From Labia minor (lineage: Eukaryota; Arthropoda; Insecta; Dermaptera; Spongiphoridae): a DNA stretch of 64,000 bases. Positions 23,601-38,600 of this stretch are shown here, one piece after another. Made by a program: the position numbers and the translations under genes. The first letter of the stretch is position 1; every line of letters begins with the position of its first letter. The notes beneath the pieces are model-generated. The model saw nothing but the letters and a program-made list of their open reading frames with translations. It was not told the origin of the DNA and did no database searches. The DNA lies in contig OY720347.1 of the NCBI GenBank assembly GCA_963082975.1, positions 17,187,187-17,251,186 on the forward strand. The letters run 5' to 3'.

Positions 23601-26600
23601 TCTTAAAGTCATCAATGCTCAGGTAATAAATTTGTAAAAATTTCCTTCTATCTATTTATTATTAGATGTTTTTTTTTAATATTATATACACTCAACTAAT
23701 TATAAAATTAATCTTAATACCTTAAGAGTTTCTTTTGAGGATTGTTTATAATAAGTGGTAAATAATTTCTCATTATTTATTCATAATATATCTAATCCTA
23801 TTAGTCTAGCATGAATATATATTTCTGATCATGAAAATTATACACAATACTTTTATGAAATTCATTGGTGGTTTTTGAGATGAAAAATCTTTAATAGGTC
23901 TAATTTACCAAATAATAATTTTCTTTAAACTGAGATCAGTACCGGCCCGAGCTCTTATGGCGCCCTAGGCCAAGGGTCTAAAGTTCGCCCCATATGTTTT
24001 AACAAGCAAAAAAAAAACTACTTACTTTGAAAACTGCAACACTAAATATTATTTTAAAAGATCAATACTTGTGTAGGTAGTGTTACAATAATATTTATGG
24101 TTGCTATGACTACCAACAATATTGTGATTAATATGCAAAATATTTTTAAAAATGTAATAATTTACTACTTATTTTAAATAAACGCAATTTTTTTATTGCG
24201 TACCATAATTTTTTATTTACTATTAAGTCTTATAAGCCCTGATATCTTGCGAAGGATTAATTTTTTTGTTCATAATGGCGCCCCTGCCAGCCAAGCGCCC
24301 CAAGCCATGGCCTTACTGGCTCGGCTCTAGGGCCGGCCCTGACTGAGATACACATCGAATGAAAAGCTCAAGGCTTTACTTACATCAATTCCATTCAAGA
24401 GTTTAATTCCAAAAAAATAATTTATGTATTTTTGAAAAAAAGAAATTGATTGATATTCATATAGGAATTTATAAGAAAAAAATGGAGATATTTATAATAG
24501 GCCATATTATTATTGTATTATTTTATTTATTTATTATTATACCCTGATAGACTCGTAATATTTTAAAAATATTTTTCTTTGTAAATAATCACTTTTTATA
24601 AAGAAGCAATATTTATTGAGGAAAAGCTACAAAAAATATTAATTTTATTTAAAAAAATTATATTTGAATATATTTTTGGAGTTCATGAAAAATTAATTTA
24701 AAAGAAAATATTTTTAAACTTATCTGGAAAAAATATTTATTTGAAAATAGCAATGTGTTCTTATAAATAAATTGAAAGTATCTTAAAAGTTTCAAAGAGA
24801 TTTTTTATCGTAATTTTTGTATAATTTATATTGTGATCTTATTTTTTATATATAATTAAAATAATTTAAATGGAATTATATAAAATAAAAAGAAAATTCA
24901 TTACTCAAGATGAATATTGGAGAATTTATTCAAGTTTTCATATTGAGTTTTAAACAATATTGATTTTGTACTTGACATCTCTTTTGTCAGAAAGTAATGA
25001 AAAATTATTATTATTATTATTTATATTATTATTTATATTTCTTTTATAAATAATCATAATAAGAAACAACTTAACGATACTTATGAATGCTTAACAATGA
25101 ATGAATGAATGAATGATTGTTATGGAATGGATTTAAACTTGCTTGCCATATACATTAGTATAATTAATTTTCTTTCTAATTTATTAATATTTCTTAAACT
25201 TCACCATTTTAAAGTATTTTCAATAGAATTCGACTTACTCATCATAATCTAAAACAAAAAAAAAAAAATTCACTCCATCTACGAGTTATATTCTTGGTAA
25301 ATTTAAAAAAAATATTATTACTTAAAAATATTAATTTCACAAGCGAATGATTTAAAATACTTTACAGATTTTTCATAATATATTCTCATCCAATTTTTTC
25401 CTCATGGAAACTCATTAAATTTTAATGTTATTCAAAAAAAAAACTATTATACAATATATTTAAAAAAAGGAATAATTTTATTTTCTTAGAAAAGAAAAAT
25501 TGTTCGTTATTTTTTTTTTATTATATATCTATGCTTTACTAGAAATATTATGCATTTTTCATTCCTTCCTTTCCTCTCTTCTCTTGACTAACTAATATTT
25601 AACTAATTTTTCTCTGATTACTTTAATAATAAAGTTTAACGAAAATAAATAACAAAATGAAATGTAATTAGATTTTTCTTTCTAGTTGGTTGTACGAAAA
25701 AAAACGTATAAGGATGCACTTTTATAGACTCCAAAAAGAAATTTCGAAACTTTTTATATCGCATATCTAATATATCGAATGAAATATAAGGCATAAATAT
25801 TTATAAAGATGACTTTGTATTAAAAATTTAACTGGTAATATAAAGCAAACTGTTTGCACATCATACATATGTAGACAAACAATCGGTCAAGTTATTGTAT
25901 ATACATCTATAAATATATTCTCTTTATATCGAAAACGCCTTTAGAGTACAAAATCTGTTTTTATTCTTTTATTATAGACTTTATTTTATATTTATTTCCA
26001 TCCTATTTGTGGTAGTAAGTATGTAGATAGACAAATTTTTCAAGAGAAAATACAAAATAAATGAAATTTATTTAAAATATATAATTTAGTTAAAATATAA
26101 TATATATTTATAGGTATTTGTGAAAAAAGTAAAAGTGAATTTAAATATCATTATTAATTGATAACTTTATTTACTGAATGGAGAAGTCATGTAATCTGGA
26201 CAGAGATATGCAACATCTGGCATTTATTTCTTTGGAAACATGTACGATGGAGAATCAAATTTTAGCGTATAAATTTTCAATAAACTAATTTTGTAATGAT
26301 GTTGGGCAATTTTTTTTAAGATTTAAATTTAAAGAATGTTAATATTTTATAATTTAACCCTTTATCTTAAAATTTGATTACTGTAACCATATAGAATAAC
26401 TAATTAAAGTACCGGGTTCATCTATAACCACTTTATTAATATTTTCCACTTTACTATTCTTATTTTATATGAATTATGAAGCCTTACGAAGAAGGCGTTT
26501 GGTCCAAAAAGGTTGAGAAACACTAGTCTAGATTATAGTTTATTCTACAATCAGCATTCATTATTATTAATATATTTTTTTTTTCTTTTTGTAAGTTGCA

Positions 26601-29600
26601 ACTCATAAATAAGTCTTCTTTTCTTATTTGTTTTCTATTTAAAACATTTTAAAATAGAGTACCGGGTTCATCTATAACCACTTTATTAATATTTTCCACT
26701 TTACTATTCTTATTTTATATGAATTATGAAGCCTTACGAAGAAGGCGTTTGGTCCAAAAAGGTTGAGAAACACTAGTCTAGATTATAGTTTATTCTACAA
26801 TCAGCATTCATTATTATTAATATATTTTTTTTTTTCTTTTTGTAAGTTGCAACTCATAAATAAGTCTTCTTTTCTTATTTGTTTTCTATTTAAAACATTT
26901 TAAAATAGATTAATAATGAAAAATATCATATTAAAATGTTAATTTACGATAGTTAAAATATTTTGTACCCGTTAAATATTTTAGTCATTCCACATAGAAA
27001 ACTTTTTATTACTGTTAAACATAATTATTCCTACAGTAAAATTTCATTATTAACTTCCGATTGTTAGGTTATATAATTTATATTGTTTAAAAAATACTAT
27101 TTGAACATGCCTAGTTATTAAAACTTTTGAAAAAGGTAATTTATATATAAAACAAAAAACGCGTAAAAATATGAATTCAACTACTCTTAATAATTTAATC
27201 ATAATAAATGTTGTAATTGACAACAACAACAACTAACCTACCTACGTGTCATATTAATGTTTATATCTTCAATAAACATCGGCTATTTGTATTTAGTTCA
27301 TTGTATGTCAATTATCATTTGACAACTAGAAAATCATAATTTATATATATAATAGAGTAATTTAACATGTAATTGAATGACAGTTCGTATGATCTTTAAA
27401 AATTTAAATGAAATATATAAAGTTCATTCAAAGCATTTTTTAAATAGATATATGTAGGTTATCCTACATAGTACATGTGAGAAATGAGAATTGTTAATTG
27501 ATTTATTATTATAACAAAATACCAAAATATTTTTTTTATCATCAGTCGACTATTTATTTAAAAATATTAAATGATAAATTGTTTGTTAATTTAATTAAAT
27601 TTATAGTTACTTTTACTCAAAAAATATGTTATTTATCTATTTCTAAGGCACAAGAAAGATCTCAAGATCCACATTTCTTCAACATTTATTTTCTTTCCCC
27701 TCTTATATATCTTTATTTTGGTTACAAAGGATGTTATTGGTCTACCGGTCGTTACAAAATATTTTCCAATGCAAACAAAATCCTTTCCTTACCTATTTTG
27801 AGCCACGTACATTAAAACCTCTTTAATTATATGTCTGTGACTGTAAATGTTTGTGGATGCAAATAGGTCATGTAATTAATTCTTCTTTAATACCCTTACA
27901 TATAATATTATCTAGCCGTACATAAATTCTCTGAACCAACCTATTTTCAAATAATCCGACACTTGATGATTAAAGAACCTAATTATTTAAATTTTTCAAA
28001 TCTACGCTTTGTACTTGAAAATGTGTATTGACTCTTTTCCTCTCTGATATTAATGTTATTATCTTTTTAATTTATAAACCTCAAACTCATTTTATTATAA
28101 TAAAAAATATTCTATATAAAATTTAAATAATTTATTATAATCTATATTAATATTTTTATGTGTAGCGCACTGCCAATTACACTTGTACTGCCTTGGGACC
28201 AGTGCCACCTCGAACCGTCCAGGTACACGTCGAGGTGGTTAACCGAACTGCAGTCCCACTTTGCCCTGCCATTCCTGCTGCCTCTGTCGATGAACAAGAA
28301 GATGGTGTAGCTTGGCCAGAGACAGCACCGGGTCTTGAGGCTCTTCAACCATGCCCATATGGATTTAAGGGTCTTGCACGGAGGCATTGCGCCATCCGGG
28401 AACATTTAAGATCTCAATGGACCCGTCCTGCAGATTTGAGCTCTTGCGTAGCTCACGCTGTGAACGCCATACGAGCAGAGGTAAGACATTACTACATACA
28501 TAATACATTTAGAAACAACAAGAAAGAATAATTTGGATAATTCAAAATTTAAAAAAAAATATAATAAAAATTTAAAAATATTTAATAATAAATATTGTAG
28601 AGCTATATAACAATTTCATTATTAAATTTATAATTAATCATATATATATTTAAATAAAAAATGAATATTAATAGAGAAAATAAAAATAGTTAATTATAGT
28701 AAATATAAATTTAATAATTAAAAGATGCTACGCATTCTGGGGGTTAACGCGCTTGACTCTCTCATCCTCGTGGTTTAAATGAATCAATTTGCCATGTAAG
28801 AAATTATATTTTAATTCGATTATCTGTCTTTTTGAAGTTAGAGACTCCTGCACTATTTCAAAATTCCACCATTGGCGATAAATTATAAAATATCGTTAAA
28901 AAGTCACCCCACAAATCAAATTGGTTTGAGTTGAGTCAAAACGGCATTCCGTGTTAATCACTTTTTATCGTTATTTCTGTTTTTTTATTTTCCTATTCTG
29001 AATAGAATCTTTGGCAGTGAAATAAAAGTTTACGAGATAAAACTTTTCTTAAAATAAAGGTTGGTTTGGGTGAATGAATCGAGAGACAGAGAGGGGGGAG
29101 GGGAGAAAAACCAGATCATTTGATTCATTTCAATGCAGTGAAAAAAGTCACTATTTAAAATAAGATAGTTAAAAAATGAATTAAGAGTTTGTGATAGAGA
29201 GAAAGAATTGAAGAGGAAATGACTTTTGAGGAAGTCTATAAAGGAAAGGGATCATATAATTCCGGCACTTTCTTTTCATTTATTCGTTATTTAACTCGCC
29301 AGTTAACGCCAAAACCTCTTTCTTTTTTGACTGAGTGAATTTATAGTAAAACTTAATTATTGTCCAAATTTAGCCTGCAAACAATCATCAAGTTAAAAAA
29401 AAACATAATAAAAATTATAGTTAAAAAAATAATAAATATTCAAAATAATGGATTGAGATTTCAAAGAGATATCTTGAAATCATTGAAAATTTCTACTGTT
29501 TTTTTAGAATCGCTCAATTTGTGGGGCACGAAGGAAAATATTATTTAAAAAAATTGATTTACTTAATAAAAGTAAAGCACACATAGAGCTACATATAGAA

Positions 29601-32600
29601 AATCTCTTGTTCTGACAGTTAATAAAAACAATTTTAAAACAGAATTCAAAATACTCAATATACATTATTGATGTATACATTTCATTGTAAGCGGGACGGT
29701 GTGGGGGACGTGGGAGGGAGATTTCGAGATGAAAAATATGATTGAAAACTGATACTGAAACGTTAAAAAATGCTGGGTTAAGGGAAGTGTTAATAATTTA
29801 GAGTTAAGACAAACCGATCTTTTAAAAAGAAAATCGTTTTACAAATCTTAATGAAAAGAGAAAATTAAATCGAAATAATAATTATGTTAAAATAACTCAA
29901 TTATAGTACTTTGAATGCTGATACTGGAGTGATCTCAGATTCCCTTCTCTCGAGCTTTATATGATTTTAATAATAGAGGAAATATCCACTTTTTATTTTC
30001 CTTAATAATAATTAATCATTTATTTTGGAACATTATCCATATATTCATCAATAAATCCATCTTTAAAATATCCTTCTGATTTCGACAGTGAAATGGAATC
30101 TAGCATAACGTATAATATTATTATAAGTTTAGAGATTGAGTTAGGATGTTTTTTTTTTGTCCTCCGATACATTTCATTCAGCAGAAGCTGATTTCTCACT
30201 CCAAATGCCATCATCCTTTATGATAAAAATACCAAATACCAACCATACTTTCCTATATAAACATCATTGTATTCTACAGATAGAACAATCATAATTGACA
30301 AATAAGCCTATTTAAATATGATTGTTTGTATAGGGGGAAGTGAGGGAAGTGAATCTCCTGTATGATTCATAATACAGATCGGATGTAAACCACAGATTAT
30401 TCTGTCAGTGGAAATAACTGATGAAAATTACGTTCATCAAAACACAACAAAAAAGAAAAAACAATTCTAGAAATTAAACGAAATGTCATTCAAAAAAATA
30501 ATATTAAATAGGTGGAACACACAAAGAAAGAAGAATATATATATTAACAGTATTTTTATATTCTGATAGTTAATTAGAGAAACTGTTTATAAATCAAACA
30601 TGTTACCAAATAGATCTATATTATGTTTATAAATCATTCCTAAACCTACCTTATTTATATTATTTTAGTAAATGACGAAGAGGTTTATATCTCTGAGAGT
30701 TGGATTGAACTCAAATAACATTCTGACTGGGGTAGTTTTAATGCTGAATCAAATTTCAATTATATTATAGATAAGCTAACAAATATGATTCTATATCACA
30801 TTTTCCAAGCTTATTATATTTATATAATGTAAACAAAAGAGATGATTTTCTAGATGAACAAAATGATACAAATAAGGGAATATCAACAATCTAGGTATAT
30901 AATAATCAACAAGAGAAATTGAAAACTATTTATTATAATATGTCAAAAGCTTTTTTTTCTAGTCTAGTTAAATATAAAATTTATTAAATATAATTTAATA
31001 TAAAAAAATTATATTTATTTATTTAACTTAAAAATTTAATTATTTATCTAAAATCAATTCTAATATTTGTTTTATTTATTTGTCTCTAAATTTTTTTGAT
31101 AAAATGTTAGATTTTTTTATTTATATATTATTCTAACTTATTTTAAAATAATAAATTAAAAATAAACATAAAAGAAAAATATATAATATAATCTGATTTG
31201 CAAATCAACTAATTTCCTTAATTTGAACAGAATTATCTTTTACTGTGTGTATGTGTTGTAGAAGAAGTGAGAGGGGGAGTGTTTTTAGTCTCTAATTAAA
31301 CTTGAAAAATAAAAGAAAAAAGTGTTTGTAAAGATAAAAAACAAAAAAAAAAAAAGAACGGAACATTGCATTTATTTATAAATCTTGAAAGTTTTTTTCT
31401 GCATTTTTGTATATATATATAGGTTAGATTATATTTTTTTAAATAAATTTAGATAAGCCCTATACTCTATTTGTTTCATCTTTTAAAAACAAAATAACAA
31501 GAAAAATAATCAAAAATAATATGTATGTAAATGTTAATGATATTAAAATTAATTTTTCTAAAATATTTAAATCATAACATTTCATAACACATTAAAAAAA
31601 ATGTTAAAATAAAAATAAAATAAATAAGATTTGTGGATGAATAATATTTTGTTTGTTTTTAATTTTAAAAATAGATAAATTTGTTATTAAATATTTATGT
31701 AAATGTATATAATCTTAAGTATAATAGTTACATTTGAATAAATAAATAAAAACTGTAAAAGATTTATTATACTATTTATAAATTATAATAATAAATTATA
31801 ATAATATTCTAGAAAAACTTAAATTAAAGATTGCAAAATCATATGGCAAAGAGGTTTATTTATTTTCATACAATAAATCGATAATGAAAGATATTCAAAA
31901 TTAAAATTTATTAAATTAATATTTTGCCTGATTTGATTATCGGGCGTAGTTCATGATTGTGTAAGACGAAAAAAGATTTCAGAATAGTTTTGTGTTCCCT
32001 TCATATTCTGATCTTTTTCCCAACAATTTTAGAGTAGTTCACCGAAATATATTCTTTAAATAGGCTAATAAATATTATAAACTGGAAATAATTCAAATTT
32101 TTATTATTTTTAATCATATAATAATATTAATTTCAGTTCATGCTTTAGCTATACTTATCATTAAAATATCATGTTATTAAAAAAAAATACATTATTTAAT
32201 TCTAAATCATTATCCAACTAGAATGATCGAATGATCAATTTCAGTACGTTTAATTATGTTCACATTTCTCGAAAGTTTACTTTGTGTCCGTATTTAATTT
32301 CTGTTTCAAATTACAAATTGTACTACAACTATTTTTTCTTCACTGATGTAAATAAGTTTAATTTGACCTTCTATTTTTTAATTAAATATCATTTGAAATT
32401 TAAAATAGCAGAATATCTAATTCAAATAAATTAAGTAAAAAATAGAAAGAAATAACATTTTGCATAATAAGGGAAGATGCATCTAGGTCAAAGAATATAT
32501 ATAATTTTAAAATGTTTCTTTTGATAAAACTGATAATAATATAAATTAAATATTATGCCAATTGAAACTTACAATTAATATATTCAATCAAATTAAAAAA

Positions 32601-35600
32601 AATATTTATTTTAATAGAAATTTTAATAGAAATAATCATAATAATATATGATTCTCACTTTAAAACAAAAGTTTGATTGCATATATAATAAATTATTTAT
32701 TCTTATTATTTAAGATATAAGTATACAAATATTAAAAAATAAGTTATATGGTCAAGAATCAACTACTTAAATGTTATTTATATCCTTGTTATATAATAAT
32801 TCTTGATGTTTTTGTATTTACTTAAATTTAATTTGTTAAATTTATTGTTATTAGATTGAAAAAATATTTTCTTTTTATTAAAGTGGTAGTATTATCTTTT
32901 TACTTTAAATTAATTATTAGTAAACGAAAATCAAATCCAGACAATTTGGATGACAATTACATTATCTACTTATTTACTTTTATTTATTATAATATTATAA
33001 TTTTTTTTTTTTTGTAATTTTTTACGATCATTTCAAATGTTTTATAAATCAAAATATTATTTTCATTATGAATGAAATACTCCATCTTTCCTGGAAAATT
33101 AATTTAGAACTTTAAATAACAATACTTTCAAGAACTTTCGAGTTGTTTAATGTCACAGACATATATAGTAGATATTGTATGTTGATATAAGCCGTAATGA
33201 TAACAAGCAATTGAAGATGGCTGAAAAGAAATTGCTTGAACTCTTTCAAAAGAGATAAATAAAATAAAATGTTTTTATTGGCTTAGTATCGTCATTTTTT
33301 TATATTCAAATTCCCCTGAATACGATACGATTTTATTTCAATGAAAATAATTAAAGTGGTTTAGTGGGTATAATCCCCACCATATGATTCTAGAGCATGC
33401 ACATTCTAAAGTATTAATGTTTAATTAAAGAATATATATATCAATATAAAATAGCTGAAATAAAAACCAAAAAAATAAACCATCTAATTTCGTTAATAAA
33501 TTATTATATACTTATAGTAGTATGTTAGTACATACAGTAGAATGTTAGTATCCATGAGTGTACGATCGAAGGGGAGCCTAAAGGGATTGATTCTGACGAA
33601 ATTCACTGCTACAGTAAATGTGATTCCCTGCACATATTTTTAAGTTCTTTAATGTTAAATCTTTTTTATATTAAATAAACAGCGATCCAATAAATTGTAA
33701 ATAAAAATTCTGGTCGAATAGAATTTGATCAAAATGAATCTTTTTCTTTGATTTACTTTTATATTAAAATATAAAATTGAAATTCTCTAAAATCGTTCTG
33801 TCTGTTAATGTTTATTTTAAATGGGATTTTATTAAACTGTTAATAGCAATTGGTTGAAATTCAATAATAATGTCTATTTGCATATTTTGGAAAAAAAAAA
33901 TGTTTTTATTTAATATGTTAAATATGGTGTATATATGTATATATACTGATATATACTGATTGTATATTCCACAATAAATTATTAAATAATATTATAATAG
34001 ATTCAGGAAAAAAAATGTGAAATTTGATATGTGTATATTTTCTGCATAATTTCTTCTCTCCCTAAAATTGTCTTCTTTTTATTAGCGGTTTAATAACTGA
34101 ATATATTATAAAATGGCAATAGAACTGCTTAATAGAATATACGCTTCTCCTTAGAAGGCAAGGATAAAATTCCATTAATTATAAAACTTTAGATGAGTTG
34201 ATAGAGAGGGAAAAAAATTAAAAATAAAGAAAATTATTAAGAAACATTTTCTTCTTTATTAGAGAGAGCTTATCATTTTTTCATACACAAAGCTTTAATA
34301 AAAAACAGTTAAGAAAAATAATAATACAGTAAAAAAAAAAAGAATTCTGTCTTCTCTTATTGTATTTAATTTATTTCTCATTAACCGATGGGCCCTCAAG
34401 AATGAAGAAAGGAGCCTCTGGCTACTAGAAGTTTCAAATGAGAGTTTCAAAACTATGCGTATTATCTTTTATCGAAATTTGCATACACATGAAGGCGTAA
34501 AGAAGGTCAGAGATAACGTCGTCTTGAGATACAAAGTCTCTCCACTTGTTCTCTCTCTAACCTTTTACTTTCATATTATATTATATTATATATATTCTTT
34601 TCTTTCTTTTTTCCTATACTATTAAACAGTCTTAGTCAAATAAGTTAAGAACATCTTAATTTACAACTTGAGTGAATACCTAATTTTGGGCTTTTTTCTC
34701 TTAAAAAAAAAAACAGTAAAATGACAAAATATTTAAAGGTCGATTCACGTCGTTGGTTTATTTATTCCTGACTGGAATTCTGAAATTAGAATATCCCACT
34801 AGAGTAGTACACTCAACTTGAAAGTTTTATGGGATGTTGCGACGTTTAATAAGATTCGAATAGCAGTCTCTCCAATGAAAACTTTTCGATTTCACGATAA
34901 ATAGATTCGACAAAGTAAATAAAAACCAAAATCAAATCAACATTTAAACAATAAATACATAGAAAATATTCTAATATTCTAAATTATATGCATCTGAACA
35001 GTTTTGAACTAATAATAGAAACATTTTTTTCTTTTTTTTTATTGGAATATTTTTCAACTTCCTTTGAACCTATGGATTTGATTTGATCTTTAATTTAATA
35101 AGCATTCATGTTCTGATTAATAAATATAAAAACTTTACGAAATATATACTCAACTAATTCAAATAAACTTAGAAATTTAACTATTTCAATTTCGTAAAGA
35201 ATAAAACGATATGTATAAATAATATAATTATAATGAAGATGTTTTTTTATTTCTATACAAGAAGAATGAGGTTACAAATAAAGGTAGTTTTTTAAATTTT
35301 ATTGTTTCTAGTTTTATAATTTATTATCTTTTTGAATAATTTAAATCTTTGAAAATTTATAAACAATTTTTCAAATTTAATTAAATGCAATGAATGAACT
35401 AACACTAACACTACAACTAATTCAGTCGAATAATATTACCCTATTTTAATTTTTGTAATATGTAGTTTAATTGGAAAGCTATAAAATAGTTTGAATATTT
35501 ATTATTGATATTTATATATATATATTACCCATTTATTTATATATTATTTAAAGAACGAATTAATGAAAAAGTCAATACTATCTCAATAAGATGTTAATAA

Positions 35601-38600
35601 TCTACGATACTCCTTTGTGTGTGTGATATATCAATAATAATAATAATTTTCTAAATTAAAGTTAATTTTTGAAATGATGGTAGGTAATTAACTTTGTAAT
35701 TAACTTCTCCTTTTGGGAAACAACCAAGAAAAAATATGTCAATTATTATTAATTTTATTGTTCTTTAAATTAATTTGAGTACAATAATTGAGTATTTATA
35801 ATTGAGATCTCATAATAATAATTATCCATTTGAAAATTTAAAATGCAGTAACTCTTACTTAATTGCTATTCATTTATTCTTAAAAGAAAAATACTAAAAA
35901 TATTAAAAATCAATATGTAGTAAATTTTATTTTGGAATTTCGGGATCGGAAATTGTAGAATAAATTAAAAATATTTTATTTATATTCAACACCCACAGAA
36001 TAATTATTCTGACGAGAATAAAATGAAAGGTTTGAGAGAATGAGTTAAAGAGATGATCAAGAGATGGAGTTACCTGTTACCAGCGTGCTAATTCACATGC
36101 AATTTGACTAAAAAAAATATTAAATTATTGTTTTTCAATAAACCATAAACTTCTGCATTTAATATATAATCAATATATTATTTTTATTTTATTATATACT
36201 TTGTATATCTAATTTTTATACTGTATGTTTTATAGTCAACATATATATATATATATATATAAAACAATAAAACATTAGCTAATAAAAAATACTACTATAT
36301 TTTTTGTTTTGTTTTTCAGTTTGAGAGGTTAACCCTCGGTTTTGAAACGACAAGTGGCGCTAAAACCCTCTCCAACCTCTTAGCGTTCTTAGATAAAAGA
36401 GATAAAGAGAAACGTCCTCTTTATCCAGGAGAAGGAGAGCCTATCTTGGAGTTAGTGCATGGAGTGCGCATCTATTTGAATAGCACGGGTGCATACGAAG
36501 AGGCACTTAAATCTTCAGAGGACACTTTTCGAATCATTGGTCGACTTCTTAACCAAGAACGAGCTTTTATCAATTATCAGGTAAGGAATTATCAACTTTT
36601 ATTTTTAATCAATTTAATTATTAATTTTAATGATTTCACTAAATAGGTATAAATTAATAAAAGGAAATTTAAAAAAAATATTATATTTAGTATTAAAGTA
36701 AATAGTATTCAAAACTAACTACAAACAAATTATTAGCCAACCTAATGTAATATATAAATTTAATATTTATTTCAAATTTGTTTTAACTAAACTTTTCAAG
36801 AATTATTTAATAATTAGTTGTGAGATTAATTCAAACTTACTTTAAGAAAATAAAAATCGGTAATTGTTAAGGAAACGGGCCACCTCTCGGATTTTGATGA
36901 AACTTCGCCAGTTGATTCCTTAATTTCTAATTCTAAGAAACATTTTCCTTAGGCAATATAAGGAGGGGGGGAGTTCTAGTTTTAAGTTTGACAGATTAGC
37001 TGGTTATCAAGTGTATCAAGTAAGTTAGAAAAACCTCTTCTTTACTTTCACTTGGTTAATGGTTCTTGCGTAATTATTTAGAAGAATTAATTAAACTTTT
37101 TAAATATTAAATAAATATTTAAGCGTCTTGAAACATGCATCCTTGCGGCCCGTCGTAAAGCTGACAAAGGATGCATGTTCCATGACATAACGACACAATC
37201 TAGCGGCGGGTCTAGACTAGAATATCTACCCGCCCCGACCGCTATAAGGACTTTTTTTATTAATTATAATTAAATAATTTGCCTCCGGCATCAGTACAGT
37301 ATATGCGATAAGTCGTTCAAGCATAAGCATGAACTAGTTATATCTAAAACTAATATATATATTGCATATTTGTGTGTGTGTATTAAGATTATTTATTTTC
37401 CCATTAAAAAAAAATAAGTTGACCTGTGGCCAGGCACAGAAGCGACCGACGGTTTGAAATAAATTAATTTCCAGCTACCTTTAGCTATAGTGTGAAAATA
37501 ACCCTTCCCTTTCTATCGTCGATCGGTAATACTACCACTTCCGCTTTCCGAATATACACCAAAAGTTGATCAATTCATCATACTTATGCATTAAGTAATT
37601 ACACCAAATTTTATCAAAATTCATTGAGCCGTAGTAGTAGTACAGATCTATTCGGACACACAGACGAACAGACCGACAGACATCCTGCTAAAAATACTTT
37701 TTTCTGTTAATAAAATGGATGATCCGTGGAGATATGCAAAAATCTGGTTTGAAAACAATATCTCCCTTACTATCGTTGGTCGGTAAAAATAATTAAAAAC
37801 ATCCGCCAATTGTGGCAAATTTTCTTTTTTAAACTGTTTGTATTTATTATTTCATGGAGTAGAAATGAAGGTCTGTTTCTATATTAATATAGTGGATACT
37901 CGGATGTCGTCGTTAATTTGTTCAATTAAAACCGACAACCAAATTGAATTTTCGCATAAGAAATAACCAAAAACCAAGTAATCTGTTCCAAGTCCTCCAA
38001 CATCACTCGAGTACTAAAATATGCTATTTCCACTATGATTTTAACAATATTATTGCTAGATTATAATAAATAAAGTTAAATTACATTATTAATAAAAGAA
38101 ATATAAATAAATAACAAGAAATAAATGATAAAATAAATAATAAAGATAATAAAAAGTAGAAGTAAAACTTTCGATCGAACACATATATATCAAGTATAGC
38201 ACGCAGTCTACCTTGTGCGTACTGGCTAGTGTTTTCTCTGATTATAACACAGCTACGACTACCGCTTTCTTTCTGTCCCACAGTACTCTATGTTATTTTT
38301 GTACAATTTTTTAACACTTTTATTTCAAAATTAACGCGCCACCCGTTGGGTATTTGTACATCAGGGGTGTCAAACTCGCGGCCCGCGACAACTATTTTTG
38401 CGCCCCGCGACCACTTTCACCTTTTTTAAAAAATTTTCAACTTGTCTCTAAAAAAAAGAAGGTAAAATGTTGTTTTGCGGCCCGCCTAAAGTTAAACCTT
38501 GTTTGTTTGGCCCAAGTGTACATATGAGTTTGACACCCCTGGTGTACATATTTGTTCAAAAGCGGCAAGGACTGAAGTAAACAACGAGAAGTAGGTGTGA

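Larger units (their letters stand above)
23623..28165 (+). other. Intron 4
   Basis: Holds the family iii MITE (23.9 kb), a GAAT repeat at 25.1 kb and the tandem duplication at 26.4 kb. The rest is AT-rich with no recognisable content. Confidence 0.7.
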
